Shown here piece by piece: positions 1-5,469 of a DNA stretch of 7,646 nucleotides. The position numbers and the translations under genes were made by a program. The stretch spans positions 1-7,646 of the forward strand of contig JBEDUI010000036.1 in the NCBI GenBank assembly GCA_040414495.1, read 5' to 3'. Numbering within the stretch: position 1 is the first letter of the stretch; each line of letters opens with the position of its first letter. The DNA is from DATAVB01 sp040414495. GTDB lineage: Bacteria > Actinomycetota > Actinomycetes > Mycobacteriales > QHCD01. The notes below the pieces were generated by a model. It worked only from the letters and a program-made list of their open reading frames with translations, searched no databases and was not told the origin of the DNA.

Positions 1-605
1 AACACTAATTCGCGGCGGTCTGGCTTGTCTTCATCGAGGCTACCGTCGGGATCGAGCACGGCATGCAATCGACGGGCTAATATACGAACGCGACGTGGAT
101 CCATTTCCCGCGACTGCTCCGCCAGAAACTGTTCAGCCTCGGCGCGCTCCCGCACGCCGACCGCGGCAGGCAATCGCTTCATCGCCTCGCCGATCACTCG
201 TACGTGCTCGGCTGAGAGCGCGCCTTCGGACGCGGCGGCCGCGGTGGCCGGCAATTCCGGCTCCACCATCTCACCCGAGACGCTCACCGAACCGACCAAC
301 TCCTGCGACGTCCGGACCCGCGCACGGGCTTCACCAGGCGAGAGCCGTAACCTCGCCTGCAAGAATACTTCGGTCGATAATCCAGCGTGCTGCCCAGCGA
401 TATCCCGGGCATGAAAATCCGCCAACTCCCGACACCGAGCGAACTCCAGCAGCCGAAACGCTGTCTCCATTCCTTCCATGCAATCGGCCGACTCCTGACC
501 CGGCAACCGCCACCACTCTGCCTCGACCAATCCCGTCACGAGAGCATGCAACGACCCGATCAGATCCACCACGGGAACCGGGCCAACAACCGTCGTGCTG
601 CTCAT
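1..605 (-). CDS. DUF222 domain protein (13E12-type, likely HNH-endonuclease family), 3' end cut off by window edge
   Basis: The frame is open from an ATG at 605 to the left edge, giving 201 complete codons without a stop. The N-terminus reads MSSTTVVGPVPVVDLIG. It continues in the alpha-helical, Arg/Glu-rich pattern of DUF222: a segment with LSPGEARARVRTSQEL at about residues 88-103, an SAEHVRVIGEAM stretch at 131-142, and the family hallmark LDPDG at 184-188. In this family (REP13E12 proteins of M. tuberculosis) the DUF222 region is normally followed by a C-terminal HNH nuclease domain; that part would lie outside the window and is inferred only. The natural role is poorly known, and the repeats are often multicopy and used as phage or plasmid integration sites. 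Start choice: no good Shine-Dalgarno precedes the ATG, but a TAGAGT box ends 8 bases upstream, fitting an almost leaderless transcript. It is divergent from the kinase at 934. Family call is strong; nuclease activity is unverified. Confidence 0.88.
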   Translation of the reverse strand, partial: MSSTTVVGPVPVVDLIGSLHALVTGLVEAEWWRLPGQESADCMEGMETAFRLLEFARCRELADFHARDIAGQHAGLSTEVFLQARLRLSPGEARARVRTSQELVGSVSVSGEMVEPELPATAAAASEGALSAEHVRVIGEAMKRLPAAVGVRERAEAEQFLAEQSREMDPRRVRILARRLHAVLDPDGSLDEDKPDRRELV

Positions 606-612
606 ACCCAAA

Positions 613-618
613 ACTCTA
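613..618 (-). promoter_or_regulatory. Candidate -10 box of the DUF222 gene (leaderless type)
   Basis: Read on the minus strand the hexamer is TAGAGT, matching the actinobacterial TANNNT pattern, with its last T 8 bases upstream of the ATG at 605. That spacing would start transcription at or one base before the ATG. No convincing -35 hexamer is visible. This is a position-based inference. Confidence 0.4.
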
Positions 619-711
619 GAACCACCCACCGACAAAACCGGGCCGCAGAACGACCCCAACAGAAGAATTACTTTCGGTCACCACCACGTCACAACCCGCA
701 CCACATAAGCG

Positions 712-817
712 ATCCCGGCAGTCCGACGACAATTCCCCGTCGATGCGGCGGGGTCGTGGGTTCGCGGGTGCCAGCCGTCGAGCGGAGGAAATGGCGGGGT
801 TGCAAGGCTGCCGGGAT
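712..817. repeat. 10-bp perfect inverted repeat enclosing a smaller hairpin
   Basis: ATCCCGGCAG at 712-721 is exactly complementary to CTGCCGGGAT at 808-817, with 86 bases between. Inside lies a second potential stem: CCCCG at 735-739 pairs with CGGGG at 749-753 around a 9-base loop, extended by ACGA 726-729 with TCGT 754-757 across a 5-base bulge. As RNA on either strand this could form a closed multi-branch structure. As DNA it could be an operator or a small repeat element. It matches no RNA family I can name, and short GC-rich complementarity can arise by chance. Confidence 0.45.
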
Positions 818-921
818 GGCGGGGCGGGATCATGCCAGTCGTCGGGCCGTCGGGGTGCGAGCGCGCCCAGATGTCTAAGCCCGGCACAGCAGGCCGAGGA
901 CTTAAGAAGAGCGTCCTGAGC

Positions 922-927
922 GATACT
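922..927 (+). promoter_or_regulatory. Candidate -10 box of the APH-like kinase (leaderless type)
   Basis: GATACT has A at its second position and T at its sixth. The T lies exactly at -7 if transcription begins at the A of the ATG at 934. No Shine-Dalgarno lies just upstream of that ATG, as expected for a leaderless mRNA, which is common in actinobacteria. A possible but poor -35 (CTTAAG, 901-906) is 15 bases upstream. Confidence 0.45.
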
Positions 928-933
928 AGCTCG

Positions 934-1890
934 ATGAGCCCGGAGCATCCGACGTACGAAGAAGTCGCCGCATTTCTCGCCCAGCATTCCGGTGGCAATC
1001 CCGCCGATCTGGAGCCTCTGACCGGCGGGGCGTGGTCATCGGCGTGGGCCTACCGATTGAACGGGGAAGAATTGGTGGTCCGTTTCGGTCGTGAACGGTC
1101 CTGGTACGAGGCCGATCGGATGGCGATGGCCTTCGACGGACCGGATCTGCCGGTGCCGCGGGTCAGGGAGGTAGGAACCACATCGGACGGACGGGCGTAC
1201 GCCATCTCGGAACGTCATCACGGGCGCTTCCTGGAGGACACGCCGGTCGAGCGCGCCGCTGCCGTCGCGCCGACCCTCACCCGCCTGCTCGTCGCGCTGT
1301 ACCGGGTACCCGCATCCCCCGATATGCCGGTGATGTGGCACCCGGCCGGGACGCCGGCCCGAAACTGGCGGGCATTTGTCCTCGACAAGCTGGTGGACGA
1401 TCCGGGGAATCGGGTGCACGGATGGCGGGCCGCCCTGGATGCCGACCCGAAGCTCGCGGCGCTGTCCACGGCGGTTTGCGACCGGGTGCGGACGCTGATC
1501 GAGGCCTGTCCCGAACGCCGCGATCTCATACACGGTGATCTCCTGCACGGCAACGTACTGGTGAGTCCGGACTGTCGCCAGGTTAAAGCGGTGCTTTCCT
1601 GGAAATGCTCGCTGCGCGGTGATTTCCTTTACGACGCCGCCTGGTGCAGTGTCTGGGGGCCTGTTTTCTACCCGGGGATCGCCGCCATCGACCCGCTGTC
1701 CGGACCGCTCCAGGACCCAGGGTTACGAACCGATCCCAGCGCCCTCGTTGACGCCGCCGTACGCCACCACTGCTATGAGCTGCAGATCGCTTTCACGCAC
1801 TTGGGCTGGAACATCTGGACCTGGAATCAGGAACATCTCGCCGCCACCACCAAGCTCCTCGCCGAAATCCTCGAACGCGGGCCGCGATGA
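934..1890 (+). CDS. APH-family phosphotransferase (hygromycin-kinase-like) with degenerate metal-binding site
   Basis: The protein has 318 residues, full length for this cytoplasmic kinase family. An N-lobe nucleotide-binding region LVVRFGRERSWYEADR (47-62) is followed by the hinge segment RAYAISERHHGRFL (87-100). The catalytic loop is HGDLLHGNVLV (200-210) with base Asp202 and Mg-binding Asn207. GDFLYDAAW (229-237) follows. Members with this pattern normally read IDWG between loop and GDFLYD, where Asp is the second metal ligand (DFG equivalent). Here the residues are Leu221-Ser222-Trp223-Lys224, from CTT TCC TGG AAA, so the metal Asp is Ser and the next Gly is Lys. The substrate is unknown; hygromycin-type aminocyclitols or other small hydroxyl compounds are possible if it is active. 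Start: the ATG at 934 begins family-like sequence and has a well-placed -10; in-frame ATGs at 832 and 871 add unsupported residues. It faces the next kinase gene tail to tail. Family is confident, activity doubtful. Confidence 0.88.
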   Translation: MSPEHPTYEEVAAFLAQHSGGNPADLEPLTGGAWSSAWAYRLNGEELVVRFGRERSWYEADRMAMAFDGPDLPVPRVREVGTTSDGRAYAISERHHGRFLEDTPVERAAAVAPTLTRLLVALYRVPASPDMPVMWHPAGTPARNWRAFVLDKLVDDPGNRVHGWRAALDADPKLAALSTAVCDRVRTLIEACPERRDLIHGDLLHGNVLVSPDCRQVKAVLSWKCSLRGDFLYDAAWCSVWGPVFYPGIAAIDPLSGPLQDPGLRTDPSALVDAAVRHHCYELQIAFTHLGWNIWTWNQEHLAATTKLLAEILERGPR

Positions 1891-1896
1891 GCCGAA

Positions 1897-2673
1897 TCAT
1901 CCAAGGAATGTCTCACGGTGATCAATGATGTATCGGGCGGCGGCCAGATAGCCCTGCGCGTGGCCGTCGCGGGCGTGCATGGCGAAAGCCGGGTCACCGG
2001 CACGAACATGCGATGCGATATTCGCTGCCATCGACGTCAGCCGCACGATCGCCAGGTCAAGGATCTCGGCCGGCGTCACTTCAAGCCCATATGCCTCGGC
2101 GAAGCAGCGTAACCGTCTCGCGCGATCCGGTTCCTCGTTCCACCCGAAGGCCGCCATATTCGCGGCGGGGTGAAAAGGTACGAATTGATGCGCGGCATAG
2201 GCCAAATCCCACACCCGGCTTGATGGACCGGCGAAATCCCAATCAATAATGCCGACGACATCCGTACCCTGAAAGACAATGTTCCACGGGGCGAGATCGC
2301 GATGCCCGACGCAGTCGATCGCGACCGGGGCGCTGATTTCAGGCGTATCCCAGCCGATATGGCCGACGTAATCGAATCCTTGCGTGGCATCGTGCATTTC
2401 CCGAATTGCCCGGGCCACGCTCATCAGCGCTTCGTCCGAACGAAACTCGTCAGTCAACGGCGGATAGCCCGTCTCGCCATCGATATAGCTGAGCACCTCC
2501 CGCGAACCGTCCGCCGTTGTGCCGAGAAACCTCGGCGCCAAATCGAAACCGACGCGTTCAAAGTAGGTCAACAAGGCGTGCACCCGCTCATTGCCGGGGC
2601 CCGATCCACGTTCGACAGTGTCGGCTCGACGTACCGGCCTGGAAAACGCGCCTCGCTCCATTGGATCAATCAC
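1897..2673 (-). CDS. APH-family phosphotransferase (intact catalytic motifs)
   Basis: This 258-residue kinase-fold protein is typical in length for small actinobacterial phosphotransferases. VRRADTVER (14-22) is the N-lobe strand pair. VHALLTYFERVGFDLAPRFLG (31-51) and VLSYIDGETG (60-69) follow, then the catalytic loop GHRDLAPWNIVF (123-134; His124, Asp126, Asn131) and the metal-binding segment GIIDWDFAGP (141-150; Asp144). All expected phosphotransfer residues are present. The substrate cannot be told from sequence; aminoglycosides, macrolides, choline-like or sugar alcohols are all used in this superfamily. Start: GTG 2673 gives a family-like N-terminus. ATG 2661 is possible. GTG 2724 would add 17 residues unlike the family, and a TAATAC box at 2725-2730 would place the mRNA start inside that extension. 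No strong ribosome site is seen. It is divergent from the VWA gene and only 6 bases separate its stop from that of the facing kinase. Confidence 0.88.
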   Translation of the reverse strand: MIDPMERGAFSRPVRRADTVERGSGPGNERVHALLTYFERVGFDLAPRFLGTTADGSREVLSYIDGETGYPPLTDEFRSDEALMSVARAIREMHDATQGFDYVGHIGWDTPEISAPVAIDCVGHRDLAPWNIVFQGTDVVGIIDWDFAGPSSRVWDLAYAAHQFVPFHPAANMAAFGWNEEPDRARRLRCFAEAYGLEVTPAEILDLAIVRLTSMAANIASHVRAGDPAFAMHARDGHAQGYLAAARYIIDHRETFLG

Positions 2674-2724
2674 GTCCGCACCGTACCGGCACAAGCCCGT
2701 CGCCGGACCGCCGCCGTGAATCAC

Positions 2725-2730
2725 GTATTA
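2725..2730 (-). promoter_or_regulatory. Candidate -10 box of the second phosphotransferase
   Basis: The minus strand reads TAATAC, close to the TATAAT consensus. It would start transcription near 2718, giving a leader of about 45 bases before GTG 2673. It directly abuts GTG 2724, which argues against that codon as the start. No clear -35 is visible at the proper distance. Confidence 0.35.
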
Positions 2731-2772
2731 GGCGCAGAGGCTCCGATTTCTCGCGTGCGCCACCTGAAGCGC

Positions 2773-2831
2773 CCGTATCGCAGCAATACGGCAGTGCCGC
2801 TCTGATCTTCTGCCGTACGGGTATTGCTGCG
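2773..2831. repeat. Long imperfect inverted repeat in divergent promoter region
   Basis: CGCAGCAATAC at 2779-2789 is perfectly complementary to GTATTGCTGCG at 2821-2831. The inner arms continue with GGCAG 2790-2794 against CTGCC 2810-2814, with a 6-base insertion (2815-2820, GTACGG) on the right side and a 15-base loop. The left half is also a short palindrome of its own, CCGTAT 2773-2778 and ATACGG 2786-2791. The right half contains the perfect 8-base palindrome CCGTACGG at 2813-2820. There is no T-run, so an intrinsic terminator is unlikely. Its site between two divergent genes suggests an operator or regulatory hairpin. Confidence 0.55.
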
Positions 2832-2843
2832 GGATGCTGGGCT

Positions 2844-2850
2844 GGTGGAG
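2844..2850 (+). promoter_or_regulatory. Ribosome binding site of the VWA gene
   Basis: GGTGGAG is the clearest Shine-Dalgarno match of any gene start in the window. It sits 3 bases before ATG 2854 and 6 before GTG 2857. The spacing slightly favours GTG 2857, a difference of one residue. It argues against the in-frame TTG at 2824. Confidence 0.55.
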
Positions 2851-2853
2851 TTC

Positions 2854-3807
2854 ATGGTGCCGCAGTGGCTCTGGCTTCTGCTCGGGGTGGCCGGGCTGTT
2901 CGTCGCGTACGTGCTGATCCAGCTTCGTCGTCGCCGGTACGCCGTGCGGTTCAGTACGACAGCCTTGCTGGGCAGCGTTGCACCGCGACGGCCCGGATGG
3001 CGCCGGCACGTTGCGTTCGGGCTGATCCTCGTGGCGTTGGCGGCGTTCACCGTGGCAATGGGCCGCCCCACCGTGCCGGTGAAGGTGCCGCGGCAGCGGG
3101 CGACGGTGATGCTGGTGATCGACGTGTCACTGTCGATGAACTCCACCGATGTGGCACCAACCCGGTTGAAGGCCGCGCAACGAGCCGCGACCGAGTTCGC
3201 CAAGATCCTGCCGGCCCCGATCAATCTCGGGTTGGAGTCGTTCGCCGGCACCACGTCCATTGATGTCATCCCGACCACGAACCGGTCGAAGTTCATCAAT
3301 GCGATCGGCGCGCTGCATTTGGCCCCGTCGACTGCGACCGGGGATGCGATCGTCGCCGCATTGGCGGCGTTACGGTCATTTCAGCGCCAACTGAACGCCA
3401 GCCCGAATCCCACCAAACAGTCACCGTCCCGAATTCTCTTGCTCTCGGACGGCGCGCCCACCGCCGGACAGCCGGTCGACACCGCCATCGCCGCAGCCGT
3501 ACAGGCCCATATCCCGATCTCCACAATCGCGTTCGGAACCGCCCAGGGCACAGTGAATATCGAGGGCAACGTGGAGTCCGTACCGGCCGACCCGACCACC
3601 ATGCGGCATATCGCTCAAGGAACCGGCGGCAGTTTCCGCGCCGCGGCCTCGATCGGGCAGCTACGGCAGATCTACCAGAACTTCAACACCACGATCGGTT
3701 ACACCACCCACCGCCGGGAAGTAACGACATGGCCGGTCGGCATCGGGCTGATCCTCGCCTTTGCCGGGCTCGGCCTGTCCCTGTTGTGGGGCACAAGGTT
3801 GCCCTAA
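2854..3807 (+). CDS. VWA-domain membrane protein, Rv1481-like (BatA/UPF0353 group)
   Basis: The protein has 317 residues. It has two N-terminal membrane helices (about 5-23 and 52-69), an external or periplasm-side von Willebrand A domain (about 84-280), and a C-terminal helix (about 294-313) ending in GTRLP. The metal-ion-dependent adhesion site is complete: DVSLS at 90-94, Thr162 in TATGDA, and Asp199 in LLSDG. SVAPRRPGWRRHV (41-53) between the helices, TTNR (141-144) and the order of elements match M. tuberculosis Rv1481 as I recall it. There the gene follows moxR1 and a DUF58 gene, and such sets are thought to act as MoxR AAA+ chaperone systems for envelope proteins or metal insertion. 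No moxR or DUF58 gene lies beside this copy. The upstream neighbour is a divergent kinase and the downstream one a metal transporter 73 bases away. Family call is firm; role is inferred. Confidence 0.92.
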   Translation: MVPQWLWLLLGVAGLFVAYVLIQLRRRRYAVRFSTTALLGSVAPRRPGWRRHVAFGLILVALAAFTVAMGRPTVPVKVPRQRATVMLVIDVSLSMNSTDVAPTRLKAAQRAATEFAKILPAPINLGLESFAGTTSIDVIPTTNRSKFINAIGALHLAPSTATGDAIVAALAALRSFQRQLNASPNPTKQSPSRILLLSDGAPTAGQPVDTAIAAAVQAHIPISTIAFGTAQGTVNIEGNVESVPADPTTMRHIAQGTGGSFRAAASIGQLRQIYQNFNTTIGYTTHRREVTTWPVGIGLILAFAGLGLSLLWGTRLP

Positions 3808-3867
3808 CGCCCCCAGATGCCCGTTCAGGACTGCCTTCCCTTGCTGGCGTGGATCGACCAAGACTGC

Positions 3868-3873
3868 TGTAGT
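3868..3873 (+). promoter_or_regulatory. Weak candidate -10 box for the VIT1-type transporter
   Basis: TGTAGT, preceded by TG at 3865-3866 (extended -10 style), ends 8 bases before the ATG at 3881. The second base is G rather than the critical A, so the match is weak. If used, the transporter has its own near-leaderless promoter rather than depending on the VWA transcript. Confidence 0.25.
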
Positions 3874-3880
3874 GGGGCCA

Positions 3881-4606
3881 ATGAGCGGAAACCCTGACCG
3901 GCCGTCGGAGGAGATCGAACCGCATGCCGGGTTCGGCGAAAACCGGCTGAACTGGCTGCGGGCGGGCGTGCTCGGCGCGAATGACGGCATCGTCTCGGTG
4001 GCCGCGATCGTGGCCGGGGTGGCTGGCGCGACAACGTCGGCAACCCAGATCGCGACGGCCGGCATCGCGGGGTTGTCCGCCGGCGCATTGTCGATGGCGG
4101 TCGGCGAATACGTGTCGGTATCCAGCCAACGCGACGCCCAACATGCCGTATTACGGCAGGAACGATCCGAATTGGCCGCCGACCCGGCCAGCGAACTCGC
4201 TGAGCTTGCCGGCATTTACCAGCGAAAGGGGTTGCCGGCCCGACTCGCCCAGCAGGTCGCCGAAGCGCTGACAGCGCACGATCCACTGAGCGCCCACGCC
4301 GAAGCCGAACTGGGCATCGACCCCAACGAGCTCAGCAGCCCGTGGCAGGCCGCGGGCGCGAGCCTGCTGGCATTCCTCGTCGGCGGCATCTGCCCGCTGC
4401 TGGCCATCCTGCTCAGCCCAGCGGCCGCACGGGTCGCGGTGACATTCGCGGTCGTGGTCGTCACCCTGGCCGCGACCGGAGCGATCAGCGCCTACCTCGG
4501 ACGAGCCGCGCAGGGCCGCGCCATCATCCGCAACGTCGTCGGCGGACTGGTGGCGATGGGCATTACGTACGGCATTGGCGCGGCGATCGGACACGCGGTC
4601 GGTTAG
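3881..4606 (+). CDS. VIT1/CCC1 family Fe(II)/Mn(II) transporter
   Basis: This 241-residue integral membrane protein belongs to the vacuolar iron transporter family, whose members move Fe2+ or Mn2+ out of the cytoplasm by metal/proton exchange. The family signature LRAGVLGANDGIVS is at 26-39. A second helix carries AGALSMAVGEYVSV (67-80). Then comes a cytosolic metal-binding segment rich in Glu (RQERSEL 92-98, ASELAEL 103-109, and EAELG 141-145). Three C-terminal helices lie at about 155-178, 183-206 and 214-238, so the expected five-helix plan is complete. No fused ferritin-like domain is present, unlike MbfA-type proteins. Start: the ATG at 3881 precedes a short polar N-terminus typical of the family; the frame is open upstream to 3761 but overlaps the VWA gene end without homology. 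It probably protects against metal excess. Co-transcription with the VWA gene is possible across 73 bases. Confidence 0.93.
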   Translation: MSGNPDRPSEEIEPHAGFGENRLNWLRAGVLGANDGIVSVAAIVAGVAGATTSATQIATAGIAGLSAGALSMAVGEYVSVSSQRDAQHAVLRQERSELAADPASELAELAGIYQRKGLPARLAQQVAEALTAHDPLSAHAEAELGIDPNELSSPWQAAGASLLAFLVGGICPLLAILLSPAAARVAVTFAVVVVTLAATGAISAYLGRAAQGRAIIRNVVGGLVAMGITYGIGAAIGHAVG

Positions 4607-4608
4607 CC

Positions 4609-4638
4609 GTCCTCCACAGCTGCTCCAGCGCGGAGGAT
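4609..4638. terminator. Possible hairpin terminator between convergent genes
   Basis: TCCTCC at 4610-4615 pairs with GGAGGA at 4632-4637, with a G-T wobble extending it by one pair, around a 16-base loop that contains a further weak GC pair. It starts 3 bases after the transporter stop. A second short stem, CCGGC 4642-4646 with GCCGG 4667-4671, abuts the methyltransferase stop on the other side. Neither has a T-run; hairpins of this kind are often proposed as terminators in actinobacteria, but the evidence is modest. Confidence 0.35.
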
Positions 4639-4671
4639 CATCCGGCACGATCCGCCAGAACCCGGCGCCGG

Positions 4672-5346
4672 TCAGTCCTTAACTGCGACGAGCGCGATCC
4701 GGTCGGCGAACGACTCGGATTGCGGGTCCTCCTCGACCACGGTGAGGCGAAGGCCGCTCCGGATCATGGCGTTGAGCAGATCGGCCAGGGTGATGTGGTG
4801 CGCGCCGACGCGTTCACGAATGCCGGCGTGATTGCGGTGTGGTGATGTGGTGTGCCAGCCCACGTCCCAATAGCCGTCATGAATGATGCGCCGATCCGAC
4901 TGGATCTCGACAAAATGACCGCGGAAGCAGGGGTGCACGCCAACGTAGAAGAGACGACCCCCGGGCTGAAGTACCCGAGCGATTTCTTTGAACACCGCTG
5001 CGATGTCGTCGGTGTCCGTGTGCAGGTACGTACAGACAGCTGCGGGGAACGATTCATCAGAAAACGGTAGCCGGGAAGCGTCAGCGCAGACGATCGCCGA
5101 GGCCCGACGATGAGCAAACCGCAGCTGATCACCGGAAATGTCAACGCCGAGTACGCGTCGGCCGGTCGACTCGATTGCCGGGAAATGCAGCCCCGTGCCA
5201 CAGGCAACATCCAGGCACCAACCACTGCCAGAACCGAGGAGCTTCGCGAGTCGCGCCCCGCTCGACGATGCCGCGGACAAGTCGCCGTAGCCGACAAACA
5301 CTCGGTCGTACCACTCGGCATTGCCGTCGTACCTGGCGGTAGGCAT
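4672..5346 (-). CDS. Class I SAM-dependent methyltransferase
   Basis: The protein has 224 residues in the Methyltransf_11/UbiE-like Rossmann fold. Motif I, the SAM-binding Gly loop, is LDVACGTGLHF at 45-55. The acidic residue ending strand beta-2 is Asp69 in GVDIS. CADASRLPF (87-95) corresponds to the adenine-contacting segment. The post-motif region from VCTYLHTDTDDIAAVFKEI (104-122) into ARVLQPGGRLFYVG (123-136) is typical of small-molecule methyltransferases. The C-terminal third (HPCFRGHF, then YWDVGW and a His-rich stretch at about 165-184) should shape the substrate site; the substrate is unknown. Start: ATG 5346 begins MPTARYDGNAEWYDR, the usual YDxxAxxYD opening of the family. The frame stays open to 5526, but those extra 60 residues are unlike the fold and overlap the divergent gene. 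No clear ribosome site is seen. It is convergent with the metal transporter and divergent from the nucleotidyltransferase. Confidence 0.9.
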   Translation of the reverse strand: MPTARYDGNAEWYDRVFVGYGDLSAASSSGARLAKLLGSGSGWCLDVACGTGLHFPAIESTGRRVLGVDISGDQLRFAHRRASAIVCADASRLPFSDESFPAAVCTYLHTDTDDIAAVFKEIARVLQPGGRLFYVGVHPCFRGHFVEIQSDRRIIHDGYWDVGWHTTSPHRNHAGIRERVGAHHITLADLLNAMIRSGLRLTVVEEDPQSESFADRIALVAVKD

Positions 5347-5469
5347 GGACCATTGTGCATTTCGGGGTCCACGTTGGCGAACCTCGATGGCCGTGTCCTC
5401 CCGGGCCCGCCCCAAGTGTTGATGTCGCAGTTGCCGGGCTGGCGAATAGTCGGCGCCGGCCAGAAACGA
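5347..5469. other. Divergent intergenic region between methyltransferase and nucleotidyltransferase
   Basis: This 123-bp gap should carry promoters for both genes. On the plus strand, TTGATG (5419-5424) and the A/T-rich patch at 5445-5450 (AATAGT) could be -35 and -10 elements, but their 20-base spacing is too long. On the minus strand, CACAAT ends 6 bases before ATG 5346 and is a weak -10 candidate. No palindrome long enough to name as an operator was found. Confidence 0.35.

Larger units (their letters stand above)
606..933. other. Divergent intergenic region (328 bp) between DUF222 gene and APH-like kinase
   Basis: No coding frame here has domain support. The kinase frame stays open upstream to an ATG at 832, but those residues resemble no kinase N-terminus. 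The region holds a leaderless-type -10 at each end (613-618 minus, 922-927 plus) and an inverted/direct-repeat block at 712-824. GGCGGGG occurs at 747-753, 793-799 and 818-824, the last two inside ATGGCGGGG. CCGTCGA occurs at 737-743 and 775-781, each followed by a related GCGG tract. No tRNA, known riboswitch core or terminator with a T-run was recognised. Confidence 0.6.

Noticed and set aside
95..619. Plus-strand open frame of 174 codons opposite the DUF222 gene
   Set aside because: Pro/Arg-rich translation with no motif, antisense to a frame that clearly encodes DUF222.
606..933. Possible riboswitch or tRNA in the divergent region
   Set aside because: No tRNA cloverleaf or known riboswitch core recognised, and both flanking genes appear to have leaderless promoters inside the gap.
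2773..2831. Intrinsic terminator
   Set aside because: No T-run on either strand, and the site lies between two divergent gene starts, where a terminator has no transcript to stop.
2517..3263. Plus-strand open frame of 248 codons spanning the kinase/VWA junction
   Set aside because: Crosses the divergent promoter region, is highly Arg-rich and overlaps the MIDAS-coding frame of the VWA gene.
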